DNA of 64,000 nt from CBDFHC01 sp965247585 (GCA_965247585.1 CBDFHC010000005.1:558001-622000), one strand, 5' to 3'; positions 1 to 8,235 are shown, counted from the stretch's first letter. Numbers and translations are program-made. Notes: generated from the sequence alone by a model not told the origin.

Positions 1-92
1 TACAATGTAATGCGAATCTGGACCCCTCCCGCTTGCCGGTGGTGCGGGTCCGCATCGGAAGAGCTAGAGACTTGAGCGCAACCGAAAAGGCC

Positions 93-1142
93 ATGACAAC
101 AGAGGCATCCGAGAACGGCGGCGCGGCGGCCGGCCGGGCGCAGGCTATGGACCTGTTGGACCGGAAGCTGCTGAACATCATCCAGTCGGAGTTCCCGCTG
201 GTGGATGAGCCGTACCTCCAGATCAGCGAGGAGCTTGGCATCCCCGTAGCTGAGCTGCTGGAGAGGCTGGCCACCCTTCGCCAGGGCAACGTGGTGCGCC
301 AGATCAGCGCCATCTTCGACACACGCCGGCTGGGCTACAAGACCACCCTGGCGGCCATGGCCTACCCGCCGCAGGCGCTGCATGACGCCGCCCTAATTAT
401 CAACCGCCACCCGGGAGTGAGCCACAACTACGCCCGGGAGGGCTCCTACTACAACCTCTGGTTCACCTTGGCCGTGCCGCCACAGGAGAACCTGGAGCAG
501 TCGATTGATGAGATGGCCCGTCAGACCAAGGCGCTATCTCACCGGCTGATGCCCACCATCCGGTTCTTCAAGATCGGGGTTAACTTCGACATGGTGCAGG
601 GAAAAAGCGCGGCGCACCAGTACAGCCCAGACGGGTTTGACCGCCCGGAATCCGGTGATTGGAACCGGCCGGTGTCCCTGGAAGAGTCAGACATCCAGGT
701 GATCCGAGAGTTGCAAGAGGACCTACCCATGGTGAGACGCCCATTTGACGCCATGGCGGACCGGTTGGGCATGACCACCTTGGAGCTTTTCGAACAAGCC
801 CGCCGCTTCCAGGAGATCGGGATCATGCGGCGCTTCAGCGCCGTGCTGCACCACCGCCGCGCCGGCTTTCGCGCCAACGCCATGGCGGTGTGGATCGTGC
901 CTGAAGCCCAGGCCCACGAGGTGGGCATGACCATGGCGCAGAACCCCGCCGTGACCCACTGTTACCAGCGTCCCACCTTTGAGGACTGGCCCTACACCCA
1001 CTTCACCATGGTCCACGCCACGACAAAAGAGGGCTGCGAAGAGGTGGTCCGGCAGATTTCAACCGACACCGGCATCTCTGACTACCTGGTTCTCTACAGC
1101 ACCCGCGAGTACAAGAAAACTCGGGTCCGCTACTTCGTCTAA
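93..1142 (+). CDS. ahbAB: Fused siroheme decarboxylase AhbA-AhbB (Lrp/AsnC fold)
   Basis: Two tandem AsnC/Lrp-type modules in one chain. The first starts near MDLLDRKLLNIIQSEFPLV and the second near SLEESDIQVIRELQEDLPMV; each has a winged-helix start followed by an RAM-like alpha/beta half. AhbA and AhbB (NirD/L/G/H family) together decarboxylate siroheme to 12,18-didecarboxysiroheme in the alternative heme or heme d1 routes; here they are fused. The C-terminal half keeps the family-like HCYQRPTFEDWPYTHFTMVH region. It heads a tetrapyrrole operon, 30 bp before the precorrin-2 dehydrogenase gene, which supports a metabolic rather than a regulatory role. Start is uncertain: ATG at 93 is chosen, with TTG 33, TTG 72 and ATG 147 possible. 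No strong Shine-Dalgarno separates them. Confidence 0.85.
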   Translation: MTTEASENGGAAAGRAQAMDLLDRKLLNIIQSEFPLVDEPYLQISEELGIPVAELLERLATLRQGNVVRQISAIFDTRRLGYKTTLAAMAYPPQALHDAALIINRHPGVSHNYAREGSYYNLWFTLAVPPQENLEQSIDEMARQTKALSHRLMPTIRFFKIGVNFDMVQGKSAAHQYSPDGFDRPESGDWNRPVSLEESDIQVIRELQEDLPMVRRPFDAMADRLGMTTLELFEQARRFQEIGIMRRFSAVLHHRRAGFRANAMAVWIVPEAQAHEVGMTMAQNPAVTHCYQRPTFEDWPYTHFTMVHATTKEGCEEVVRQISTDTGISDYLVLYSTREYKKTRVRYFV

Positions 1143-1172
1143 CCCCCGCCGATCTCTACGGCAAGGACCGCC

Positions 1173-1814
1173 ATGGCCGCTTATTACCCCGTATTTCTGG
1201 ACCTGAAGGGGAGAGTCTGCGTCATTGTGGGCGGAGGAAAGGTGGCGGAGGGGAAGGTACGGCAGCTCCTGGAGTGCGGTGCCACGGTGACCGTGGTTAG
1301 CCCCAACGCCACGCCGTCTATCAAGGACCTGGCGAATTCGGGCAGCCTCCGCTGGCATCCACGCAAATTCGAGCCGGGTGACGTTAAGAACGCCTACCTT
1401 GCCATTGCGGCCACAGACCGGCCGGAGGTCAACCGCCTCGTGGCGGAAGAGGCGGACGCCGGGAAGGTGCTGCTGAACGTGGTTGACACCCCAGAGCTGT
1501 GCGGCTTCATTGCTCCTTCCGTTGTCCGGCGCGGCGACGTGGTCTTCGCCATATCCACCGGAGGGGCCAGCCCGGCCCTGGCGCGGAAGCTCCGGGAGTC
1601 GCTGGAGGCCAGCGACTTGCTGGACTACGCCGAGCTGACGCCGCTGCTCTCCAAGGCCCGCCGGGAAGTGAAAAGGCGCGGCCTTACGGTTGCGCCGGAG
1701 CTATGGCAGCGCCACATTGACATGGCGCTGGTGCGCTTAGTGCGGCAGGGCCGCGAGGAAGAGGCGCTGGAGGGGATCCTCGCATCGCTGGCCGGGGACG
1801 GCGCCGGGCCATGA
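1173..1814 (+). CDS. Precorrin-2 dehydrogenase / sirohydrochlorin ferrochelatase (CysG N-terminal type)
   Basis: A 213-residue protein of the Met8/SirC/CysG-N family, which oxidises precorrin-2 to sirohydrochlorin with NAD and may also insert iron. The N-terminus has the Rossmann motif VGGGKVAEGKV (about residues 18-28). The conserved TDRPEVNRLVAEEA and the STGGASPALARKLRE segment (about 130-144) are family hallmarks. It lies between ahbAB and hemC, and its stop overlaps the hemC start (ATGA at 1811-1814), so the genes are probably translationally coupled. No CysG methyltransferase domain is attached; that activity is in the downstream cobA-hemD fusion. Whether this protein also chelates iron cannot be read from the sequence. 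Confidence 0.9.
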   Translation: MAAYYPVFLDLKGRVCVIVGGGKVAEGKVRQLLECGATVTVVSPNATPSIKDLANSGSLRWHPRKFEPGDVKNAYLAIAATDRPEVNRLVAEEADAGKVLLNVVDTPELCGFIAPSVVRRGDVVFAISTGGASPALARKLRESLEASDLLDYAELTPLLSKARREVKRRGLTVAPELWQRHIDMALVRLVRQGREEEALEGILASLAGDGAGP

Positions 1815-2731
1815 AGCCCGTGGTGGTGGGGACCCGAGGCAGCCGTCTGGCGCTGATACAGACCGATGAGGTGGTGCGGCAACTTCGGGGCGGCAACCCG
1901 CAAGCCGAAGTGGAGGTTCGGGTCATTCGCACCGGCGGGGACCGCTCCTCCGAAGCGCCCATATCCAGCCTGGGGCTGGGGGTATTTGTTAAAGAGATCG
2001 AGGAGGCGCTGCTGCGGGGCGAGATTGACATGGCGGTCCACAGCCTGAAGGACCTGCCCTCCGTGCTGCCCGAGGGGCTAACGCTGGGGGCGCTATGCCG
2101 CCGCGCCGACCCCAGGGATGTGCTTGTAAACCGCTGGGACCTTCCCTTGGCCCAGCTCCCTCCGGGGGCGCGCATAGGCACCAGCAGTCCCCGCCGGGCC
2201 GCCCTGGTGCTGTCGCAGCGCCCGGACCTGGAGGTCAAGTCCATCCGTGGCAACGTGGACACACGGCTGAAAAAAGCGAAAGGCCCGGACTACGACGGCG
2301 CGGTGCTGGCGGCGGCGGGGTTACAACGGCTGGGCCTGGAGGCGGCGGTCACCGAGTATCTGGACACTGAGCAGTTCGTTCCCGCGCCGGGCCAGGGCGC
2401 CCTGGCCGTGGAGGTCCGGCGGGACGATGAACAGGTTAGCGCGCTGGTTGGCGCCGTGGACCACCTGCCTACGCGACTAGCGGTCACTGCCGAGCGGGCC
2501 TTCCTTGAGCGGTTGGGCAGCGGCTGCCAGGTCCCCGCCGCGGCCTACGCCCAGGTGGACGGCGACGCCCTGACATTGCACGCGGTGCTGGCCTCCCCGG
2601 ACGGCCGGAGTCTATTTCGAGCAAAGGCGCTGGGCCGGGCGTCTAACCCCCACGAGGCGGCCGCGGAGGCCCTACGACGCCTCATCGACATGGGAGCCTC
2701 CAGCCTGCTTTCCAGCAGCGAGACGCGGTGA
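1811..2731 (+). CDS. hemC: Hydroxymethylbilane synthase
   Basis: Porphobilinogen deaminase, which polymerises four porphobilinogens into hydroxymethylbilane. Length (306 aa) is normal. Visible hallmarks are GTRGSRLALIQTDEV at the N-terminus, the VHSLKDLPS segment with the catalytic Asp region, IGTSSPRRAAL, and the cofactor-attachment region LERLGSGCQVPAAAYA, whose Cys carries the dipyrromethane. It overlaps the upstream gene by 4 bp and the downstream cobA-hemD by 4 bp (GTGA), so the operon is tightly packed. Confidence 0.97.
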   Translation: MKPVVVGTRGSRLALIQTDEVVRQLRGGNPQAEVEVRVIRTGGDRSSEAPISSLGLGVFVKEIEEALLRGEIDMAVHSLKDLPSVLPEGLTLGALCRRADPRDVLVNRWDLPLAQLPPGARIGTSSPRRAALVLSQRPDLEVKSIRGNVDTRLKKAKGPDYDGAVLAAAGLQRLGLEAAVTEYLDTEQFVPAPGQGALAVEVRRDDEQVSALVGAVDHLPTRLAVTAERAFLERLGSGCQVPAAAYAQVDGDALTLHAVLASPDGRSLFRAKALGRASNPHEAAAEALRRLIDMGASSLLSSSETR

Positions 2732-4260
2732 CTCCCCGGCCCGGCACGGTGTACCTGGTGGGCGCGGGACCTGGAGACCCGGGTCTCATCACCGTCAAGG
2801 GGCTACGGCGCCTCCGGGAGGCGGACGTCATAGTTTACGACCGGCTGGTGGAACCCGCGTTGCTGGGAGAAGCCAGGAAGGGCGCCGAGATCATATACGC
2901 CGGCAAAGAGCCGGGACCTGTGGGCACCCACCAGGAGGACATATACCCGATGCTCTTGGACCGCGCCAGGGAGGGGAAGCGGGTGGTCCGCCTGAAGGGC
3001 GGCGACCCCTTCGTCTTCGGCCGGGGTGGTGAAGAGGCCCAGGTGCTGGCCATGGCGGGGATCCCCTTCGAGGTAGTCCCCGGCGTAACCTCGGCGGTGG
3101 CGGCCCCGGCCTACGCGGGCATACCCCTGACCCACCGCGAGGCCGCCTCTTCCTTCACCGTGGTCAGCGCTGTGGAGGACCCCGGCAAGTCCCGCTCCAG
3201 CATCAACTGGGAGGCGCTGGCCCATACCGGCGGCACCCTGGTGGTCATGATGGGGTGGGGCGCCCTGGAGCGGGTGGTGGCCGCGCTGGTGGACAACGGC
3301 ATGAAGCGCAACACCCCGGTGGCCCTGGTCCAGCGGGGCACTTGGCCGTCCCAGAAGACGGTCACCGGCACGCTGAAGGACATAGTACGCAAGGGCCAAG
3401 AAGCGGAGCTGGGGCCGCCGTTGGTGGTGGTGGTGGGCGACGCCGTGAAGCTGCGCCGCGATATTAGCTGGATGGAGGAAAAACCCCTCTTCGGGCTGCG
3501 AGTGCTGGTGACCCGCTCCCGCAGCCAGGCCTCGGTCCTGTCCGGCTTGCTGGCCGACGAGGGGGCGGAGTCCGTGGAGGTACCCACCATAGAGATCGCC
3601 CCCCCGGACGACCTCACCGAACTGGACCAGGCCATTTCCGGCCTATCGAAGATCGACTGGCTGGTGTTTACCAGTGTCAACGGCGTGGACGGTTTCTTCT
3701 CGCGGCTACGCACCCTGGGGCTGGACAGCCGGGCGCTGGGGCGCTGTAAGGTGTGCGCCGTGGGACTGGCCACCGCATTGGCCCTGGAGGGCAACGGCCT
3801 TCGGCCCGACTTGCTGCCCGGCACGTACACCACCGAGGCCGTGGCGGAAGAGATGGCCCGCGCCGGCGTTACCGGACGCAGGGTGCTGCTGCCCCGCTCA
3901 GACATCGCGCCGGAGCAGCTCGCGCACACGCTGGCGGGCCACGGCGCCCAGGTACGTCAGTGCGTCGCTTACCGTACTTTGACCCCTCAGGGCTCCAGAG
4001 AGACGGCCCGGAAGGCGCTGACAGGTGGTAGAATAGATGTGGCTACCTTCACTAGTTCGTCAACCGTACGAAATCTGGTTGGGCTGCTGGACGGTGAGTC
4101 CGGCCTGCTGGAAGCGCCTTTGGTAGCGTGCATCGGACCGGTAACCGCCGCGGCGACCCGGGAGTTGGGGGTAAGAGTAGACCTGGTGGCCACCCAGCAT
4201 ACCGTCCCCGGTCTGGTGGAAGCGCTGAAGAAACACTATTTTGATCGCAGAGGTGACTAG
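2728..4260 (+). CDS. cobA-hemD: Uroporphyrinogen-III C-methyltransferase / uroporphyrinogen-III synthase fusion
   Basis: A 510-residue bifunctional protein. Residues about 1-250 are SUMT (CobA): VYLVGAGPGDPGLITVKG, VRLKGGDPFVFGRGGEE and the VVPGVTSAVAAPAYAGIPLTHR region. Residues about 258-505 are HemD (LFGLRVLVTRSRSQASVL, LVFTSVNGVDGFF, TFTSSSTVRNL). The fusion closes the uroporphyrinogen-III ring and then makes precorrin-2. It thus supplies the precorrin-2 dehydrogenase two genes upstream and points the operon toward siroheme. The start is GTG 2728, overlapping the hemC stop. This fusion order is common in Firmicutes and Chloroflexota. Confidence 0.95.
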   Translation: MTPRPGTVYLVGAGPGDPGLITVKGLRRLREADVIVYDRLVEPALLGEARKGAEIIYAGKEPGPVGTHQEDIYPMLLDRAREGKRVVRLKGGDPFVFGRGGEEAQVLAMAGIPFEVVPGVTSAVAAPAYAGIPLTHREAASSFTVVSAVEDPGKSRSSINWEALAHTGGTLVVMMGWGALERVVAALVDNGMKRNTPVALVQRGTWPSQKTVTGTLKDIVRKGQEAELGPPLVVVVGDAVKLRRDISWMEEKPLFGLRVLVTRSRSQASVLSGLLADEGAESVEVPTIEIAPPDDLTELDQAISGLSKIDWLVFTSVNGVDGFFSRLRTLGLDSRALGRCKVCAVGLATALALEGNGLRPDLLPGTYTTEAVAEEMARAGVTGRRVLLPRSDIAPEQLAHTLAGHGAQVRQCVAYRTLTPQGSRETARKALTGGRIDVATFTSSSTVRNLVGLLDGESGLLEAPLVACIGPVTAAATRELGVRVDLVATQHTVPGLVEALKKHYFDRRGD

Positions 4261-4266
4261 GTAACC

Positions 4267-5250
4267 ATGGTGGCCTTCCCGGAGCTAAGACTGCGCCGTC
4301 TCAGAGAAGGAGAGCCCCTGCGGACCCTTCTGCGGGAGACGGAGCTCTCCCCCAAAGACCTGGTCTATCCCATATTCGTCACCCACGGCCGCGACGTTCG
4401 GGAGCCGATAGGCCCCATGCCCGGTTCCTATCACCTCTCCTTGGACCACCTCCTGGAAGAGGTGAACGAGGTGGCCGAGCTGGGCATTCCGGGTGTGATC
4501 CTCTTCGGCCTGCCGTCCCACAAGGATGACATCGGCTCCGAGGCCTTCCATGAGCACGGAATCATCCAGGAGGCGATTCACGTGATCAAGCAGGCGGTCT
4601 CCGGCCTATTGGTTATCACTGACGTTTGTCTGTGCCAGTACACCTCTCACGGGCACTGCGGCGTCCTGGAAAACGGCCATGTCGACAACGACAAGACGGT
4701 GGAGCTATACGCGCAGACCGCCCTGTCCCACGCCCAGGCCGGCGCCGACGTGGTGGCCCCGTCCGGAATGATGGACGGTCAGGTGAGGGCGATCCGAGGC
4801 GGGCTGGACGAAGGCGGGTTCCGCAACATACCCATCCTGGCCTACGCCGCCAAGCATGCCTCCGCCTTCTACGGTCCTTTCCGGGTGGCGGCGGACTCGG
4901 CGCCCCAGTCCGGGGACCGGCGCAGCTACCAGACGGACCCCGCCAACGGCCGTATGTCGCTACGCGAGATTCAGGCGGATATAGATGAGGGCGCGGACAT
5001 GGTTATGATCAAGCCCGCCCTTCCCTACCTGGACATCATTGCCAGGGCCAGGGACCGGTTTGACCACCCCATTGCAGCCTACAACGTCAGCGGCGAGTAC
5101 TCGCTGGTGAAGGCGGCGGCGGAAAACGAGTGGATCAATGAACAGGACGTTACCCTGGAGCTGTTGACCAGCATTAAGAGGGCGGGGGCGGACTTCATCA
5201 TCACTTATCACGCCAAAGACGCCGCACGCTGGCTGCTGGAGCGAGGCTAA
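4267..5250 (+). CDS. hemB: Delta-aminolevulinic acid dehydratase (porphobilinogen synthase)
   Basis: Condenses two 5-aminolevulinates to porphobilinogen. It has normal length (327 aa). The metal site DVCLCQYTSHGHCG (about residues 119-132) carries three Cys, so this looks like the zinc-dependent type. The two Schiff-base lysines lie in YAAKHASAFYGPFR and MVMIKPALPYLDI, and the C-terminal YNVSGEYSLVKAA is conserved. Only 6 bp separate it from cobA-hemD, so it ends the tetrapyrrole operon although it acts first. Genes for aminolevulinate synthesis are not in the window. Confidence 0.97.
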   Translation: MVAFPELRLRRLREGEPLRTLLRETELSPKDLVYPIFVTHGRDVREPIGPMPGSYHLSLDHLLEEVNEVAELGIPGVILFGLPSHKDDIGSEAFHEHGIIQEAIHVIKQAVSGLLVITDVCLCQYTSHGHCGVLENGHVDNDKTVELYAQTALSHAQAGADVVAPSGMMDGQVRAIRGGLDEGGFRNIPILAYAAKHASAFYGPFRVAADSAPQSGDRRSYQTDPANGRMSLREIQADIDEGADMVMIKPALPYLDIIARARDRFDHPIAAYNVSGEYSLVKAAAENEWINEQDVTLELLTSIKRAGADFIITYHAKDAARWLLERG

Positions 5251-5412
5251 ACGCTTCCAGCGTTACCACGCCGCGACGCCAAAAAACTCCATTTTCCCCT
5301 CGTTTCCCCCTCGAATTGAGCGGGACGGTCTGGCATAATCGCGAGACGGCGCCCTAGCACCAAGGCCCCGCGACGCCGTGGCTTCCCCTACCTGGATTTG
5401 GCTTGAGTAAGC

Positions 5413-6150
5413 GTGGCTGATACTTACACCAAGGCATACAGCATTTTCTCTTTGAAGGGCGGAGTGGGTAAGACCACTATTGCCCACGCCCTGGCCTGCG
5501 GTCTTGTCAAGGATGGTCACAAGGTGGGCTTCCTGGACGCCGACTACAGCAACCCGGTGGCGCATCTGCTGTTTGACATTCCCCATCAGCGGCACAAGCC
5601 CCTGCCTGACTTTGGAATTGAGCCGTTGCACCTGAACGGGCTGCAATTCGCCTCGGTGGGCTTCCTCTTCTCGGCCACCGGCGCCAGCCGCCAGTCGGCG
5701 GACCGCCGCGCCAGGGTGCTGGAAGATATGTGCGGCTCCTTGCGCTGGGACCCCTTTGATTATCTGATTGTGGACATGGCGCCCTCCTCCACCGAGGAGA
5801 ACAAGACCATCCTCTCCAAGCTGGACCCCCAGGTGGTGATTGTTGCCGAGGCGGGGCCTCTGGCCGAGCGGGGGGTGGAGCGCAGCGTCAATTTCCTCAA
5901 CGCGGCCCGGGCCCAGGTGCTGGGCGTAGTGGGCAACAAGGGGTTCGACGCCAGCGAACTGGCCGAAGAGTACGACGTGCCCTATCTACTCACGCTGCCC
6001 TACGACCCGGTGGTAGGCTTTGACCCCAACATATTCACCAAGGCTTCGCCCAAGCGGTTGGGCAAGGTGGGCTTAAGGCGCCGCGGCAAGCGAAAGGTGC
6101 TCCGCGCTGGACTTGAGGCCTACGTCAAGGTCCGAGAGTGGCGCCAATGA
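5413..6150 (+). CDS. ParA/MinD-family P-loop ATPase
   Basis: A 245-residue deviant Walker A ATPase: FSLKGGVGKTTIAHALA (about residues 13-29) has the signature lysine, LDADYSNPVAHLLF is Walker A', and YLIVDMAPSS is Walker B. Such ATPases dimerise on ATP and position DNA, plasmids, cell-division or metal-cluster machinery. The C-terminus is basic (KRLGKVGLRRRGKRKVLR), which could bind DNA or membrane. No ParB-like gene is adjacent. Instead it overlaps an unknown gene and is followed by a protein with a histone-like tail, so a role in nucleoid or cargo organisation is an inference. The start is GTG 5413. Confidence 0.8.
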   Translation: MADTYTKAYSIFSLKGGVGKTTIAHALACGLVKDGHKVGFLDADYSNPVAHLLFDIPHQRHKPLPDFGIEPLHLNGLQFASVGFLFSATGASRQSADRRARVLEDMCGSLRWDPFDYLIVDMAPSSTEENKTILSKLDPQVVIVAEAGPLAERGVERSVNFLNAARAQVLGVVGNKGFDASELAEEYDVPYLLTLPYDPVVGFDPNIFTKASPKRLGKVGLRRRGKRKVLRAGLEAYVKVREWRQ

Positions 6151-6599
6151 CCACCACAGAGCCCTTAATTAAAAGGCTGATCCGGGAGGGCTTCATTACC
6201 CAGGTATCCAAGCCCAACCTGCACCCGGACCTGGTTGAGCTCTTCAAAGGCCTCTCCGGCACCTACTTTTATGTGAACATTGAAGGGGATGACGGCGGCA
6301 ACTGGCTGTATAAGGTGAACGCTGAAGCAGACCCTATCGCTATTGAAGAACGGGACTCGGCGGAGTTGGACAGCGAAGAGTACCGCAGCAATCATTTCGT
6401 CCTGGCCCTGCCGGACTGGGTTCTCTACGACGCGCTGATAGGCGAGATTCCTCTGGAGGAAGCGCTGGATCACGCCTCCTGGGGCGGTGGATTCGCCAGC
6501 CATCCCACCTGGACTTTTTTGAAGATGTCAGATATGTTGCAACAGTTCGAGTCTCTGCTAGATAAGCAGGCTATTGTCAGGCTGGTGCGGGGACGATAG
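6147..6599 (+). CDS. Uncharacterised protein partnered with the ParA-like ATPase
   Basis: A soluble, acidic protein of about 150 residues with no signal peptide or membrane segment. The ATG at 6147 overlaps the ATPase stop (ATGA), indicating coupled translation; a GTG at 6138 in the same frame is an alternative. The layout (a strand-rich half with IEGDDGGNWLYKVN, then an LALPDWVLYDALIGEIPLEEALDHASWGG segment) faintly resembles SCP2-like lipid-binding domains, where a ligand-insensitive beta half precedes a 'G..d...A' segment. This is a weak impression, not an assignment. Confidence 0.7.
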   Translation: MTTTEPLIKRLIREGFITQVSKPNLHPDLVELFKGLSGTYFYVNIEGDDGGNWLYKVNAEADPIAIEERDSAELDSEEYRSNHFVLALPDWVLYDALIGEIPLEEALDHASWGGGFASHPTWTFLKMSDMLQQFESLLDKQAIVRLVRGR

Positions 6600-6625
6600 G
6601 ATTGCCAGCATTCCGGAGGTGAATT

Positions 6626-7084
6626 TTGTTTGCTAGATTGGTTTACGCAGAGCTATCGGTGTATCCCGGCACCCGGGAGCGGGCCGAAAAAGTCCTCACC
6701 GCGCTTAAAACCGAGTTGGGCCAGGTGGAGGGGTTGAGCAGCTATACGCTGTTCAATAATTGGGCGCAGGGCCAGGTGGGCGCGTTTGTGGTCTGGACCA
6801 CCAAAGAGGCGGAAGAGAAGGCCTGGCACAGCATAAGGGGCAGCTTGGATGATGCTAGGGACGTGATGTGGAAGGGCCGTCCGCTGTTCGGCCTGTTTGA
6901 CGTGTTTGACCAGGGCACCGGAGCGTCGGCATCGGCAGCCCCCGCAGCGGCGGCGCCGGCCAGGCGCGGGCGAAAGCCCGGCACTACCGCCGCCAAAAAG
7001 CCCGCCACCAAAAAGCCCGCCACCCGGCGGACCGCCGCGGGGGGAACGCGGCGTGTGGTCAGGCGCAGCCCCCGGGCCGCGTAG
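6626..7084 (+). CDS. Small ABM-like domain protein with histone-like Ala/Lys/Pro/Arg C-terminal tail
   Basis: About 152 residues. Residues 1-95 look like a dimeric alpha/beta-barrel (antibiotic-biosynthesis-monooxygenase-like) fold: VYAELSVYPGTRERAEKVL, then LSSYTLFNNWAQGQVGAFVVW. From about residue 100 the sequence becomes low-complexity and highly basic (KKPATKKPATRR), ending in RRVVRRSPRAA, like histone H1 or other bacterial AKP-rich DNA-binding tails. The TTG start at 6626 is supported by an AGGT-type site (GGAGGT at 6615-6620). It lies 26 bp after the unknown partner of the ParA-like ATPase, so the three genes form one unit. Nucleic-acid binding by the tail is inferred from composition. 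Confidence 0.75.
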   Translation: MFARLVYAELSVYPGTRERAEKVLTALKTELGQVEGLSSYTLFNNWAQGQVGAFVVWTTKEAEEKAWHSIRGSLDDARDVMWKGRPLFGLFDVFDQGTGASASAAPAAAAPARRGRKPGTTAAKKPATKKPATRRTAAGGTRRVVRRSPRAA

Positions 7085-7109
7085 CCGCAGCTTTCGCTAA
7101 AAGTAAGAA

Positions 7110-7151
7110 GCCCGCTGTTTACCAGCGGGCCTCTGCCCGATTTTCGGGTTT
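7110..7151. terminator. Intrinsic terminator between convergent genes
   Basis: An 8-bp GC-rich stem (GCCCGCTG at 7110-7117 with CAGCGGGC at 7123-7130) is followed by a second hairpin (CCCGA 7136-7140 with TCGGG 7144-7148) and a short T stretch. It sits 26 bp after the plus-strand basic-tail gene and just before the end of the minus-strand sodN, where it could serve either strand. Confidence 0.7.
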
Positions 7152-7159
7152 CTACTGGC

Positions 7160-7675
7160 CTATCCCGGGTATACGATCTCGCCGCCGGATGTCTGGCGGG
7201 AGGGCTGCCGCACCGGGTTGGCGCCCTTGGACTTCCAGAATATCTCGGCTATGTCCTGGGTGGCCTTGAGTAGCGCCTGTGCGGCGGCGGAGCTGGCCCC
7301 CTGCCGCGCTGCGGAACCCGCCCTCATGGCGTCCCAGAACAGGTCATGCACGTTGGGGTAGTCCTTCAGATGCTCCGGCTTGAAGTAGTCCCCCCAGAGG
7401 ATTCGAAGCTCCCTTTTGGCAATCTCCGCGTGCTCCTCTTTGGCCGCGATGTAACGAGATAGCTTGTTGGCATGCGCCGCTACATCCGCGGCGGAAGCAC
7501 CGGCGCCCGGCGCTTCCAGGGCGTCAATCAGCATATCCATGCGTACCACGGTGTGGGCCGCTATCTGGGACAGGTGTGGGTCATAGATTCCGCAGGGAAC
7601 GTCGCAGTGGGCGTGGGCCACTCCGGCGGCTGGGAATGAGCGGACGGTTTCAACTGCCCGGCTGAGAAAAGACAT
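7160..7675 (-). CDS. sodN: Nickel-containing superoxide dismutase
   Basis: Detoxifies superoxide with a nickel centre. Diagnostic is the nickel hook HCDVPCGIYDP at residues 23-33: after removal of the 22-residue propeptide, His, Cys, Cys and the new amino terminus bind nickel. The rest is the helical bundle of the family (KLSRYIAAKEEHAEIAKRELRILWGDYFK...). The mature protein would be about 149 residues, somewhat longer than the Streptomyces enzyme because of a C-terminal extension. The start has a good GGAG site. A divergent gene encodes the S26-type protease expected to cut the propeptide, which strongly supports the call. Its own promoter lies upstream (7714-7742). Confidence 0.95.
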   Translation of the reverse strand: MSFLSRAVETVRSFPAAGVAHAHCDVPCGIYDPHLSQIAAHTVVRMDMLIDALEAPGAGASAADVAAHANKLSRYIAAKEEHAEIAKRELRILWGDYFKPEHLKDYPNVHDLFWDAMRAGSAARQGASSAAAQALLKATQDIAEIFWKSKGANPVRQPSRQTSGGEIVYPG

Positions 7676-7713
7676 GCCTGCTCCTTTCCAATGAGCCTAA
7701 TTTAGACCGGCGC

Positions 7714-7742
7714 AGTATACTGCAAAACGGTACCAGTGCCAA
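7714..7742 (-). promoter_or_regulatory. Sigma-70-type promoter of sodN
   Basis: Read on the minus strand: TTGGCA (7742-7737), a 17-bp spacer, then TATACT (7719-7714). Both boxes match the consensus at 5/6 positions with ideal spacing. It lies about 40 bp before the sodN start in the divergent sodN/sodX intergenic region. No Nur-type nickel operator was recognised by eye. Confidence 0.6.
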
Positions 7743-7755
7743 CGACAACATCGTC

Positions 7756-8235
7756 ATGCGGGACTCGCCGAAGGCTTCGGCCGCCTTGATTCGTTTCAGC
7801 CGGCTCTGTCGGCTGGCGTCATTCTTCGGACGGCGGCGGTACCGCGTGGAAGGCGACAGCATGGCGCCGGCGCTCCGCTCCGGAGGGCAGGTGTCCATAG
7901 ACCGGAATGCCTACCGCCATCACCCGCCATCCAGGCTGGACGTGGTGCTGTTCCGCGCACCCGCCCTGGAGGGTAAGGCGCTTTTAAAGCGGATTATGGG
8001 ACTGCCCGGCGAAATGATAACGCTGGCGCAAGGCCGGGTACATGTAAACGGAGAGCCGCTGGAAGAGCCCTACGTGGCCGAAGGCAACGGCTTGGACCCG
8101 GCGCTGGACCTGGAGTGGGGCCTGGGGCCGGACGAATACCTGGTGCTGGGCGACAACCGAGGCGACAGCCTGGACAGCCGCCGCCTCGGCCCGGTGAGAT
8201 CGACGTGGATTGAGGGAAGGGCGCGGGAGGGGTAG
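7756..8235 (+). CDS. sodX: S26-family peptidase, nickel superoxide dismutase maturation protease
   Basis: A 159-residue signal-peptidase-like serine protease. The catalytic Ser lies in VEGDSMAPAL (about residue 36) and the general-base Lys in ALLKRIMGLPGE (about residue 77); DEYLVLGDNRGDSLDSR is the conserved box E. There is no obvious N-terminal membrane anchor, as expected for a cytoplasmic processing enzyme rather than a secretory signal peptidase. It is divergent from sodN with an 80-bp gap. In known NiSOD systems SodX removes the propeptide to expose the nickel-binding histidine. Ordinary leader peptidase is the alternative, but context argues against it. Confidence 0.88.
   Translation: MRDSPKASAALIRFSRLCRLASFFGRRRYRVEGDSMAPALRSGGQVSIDRNAYRHHPPSRLDVVLFRAPALEGKALLKRIMGLPGEMITLAQGRVHVNGEPLEEPYVAEGNGLDPALDLEWGLGPDEYLVLGDNRGDSLDSRRLGPVRSTWIEGRAREG

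Noticed and set aside
3111..3929. Long minus-strand open frame opposite cobA-hemD
   Set aside because: It is an antisense shadow of a strongly supported gene in GC-rich DNA, with Ser/Arg-rich low-complexity translation and no ribosome-binding site.
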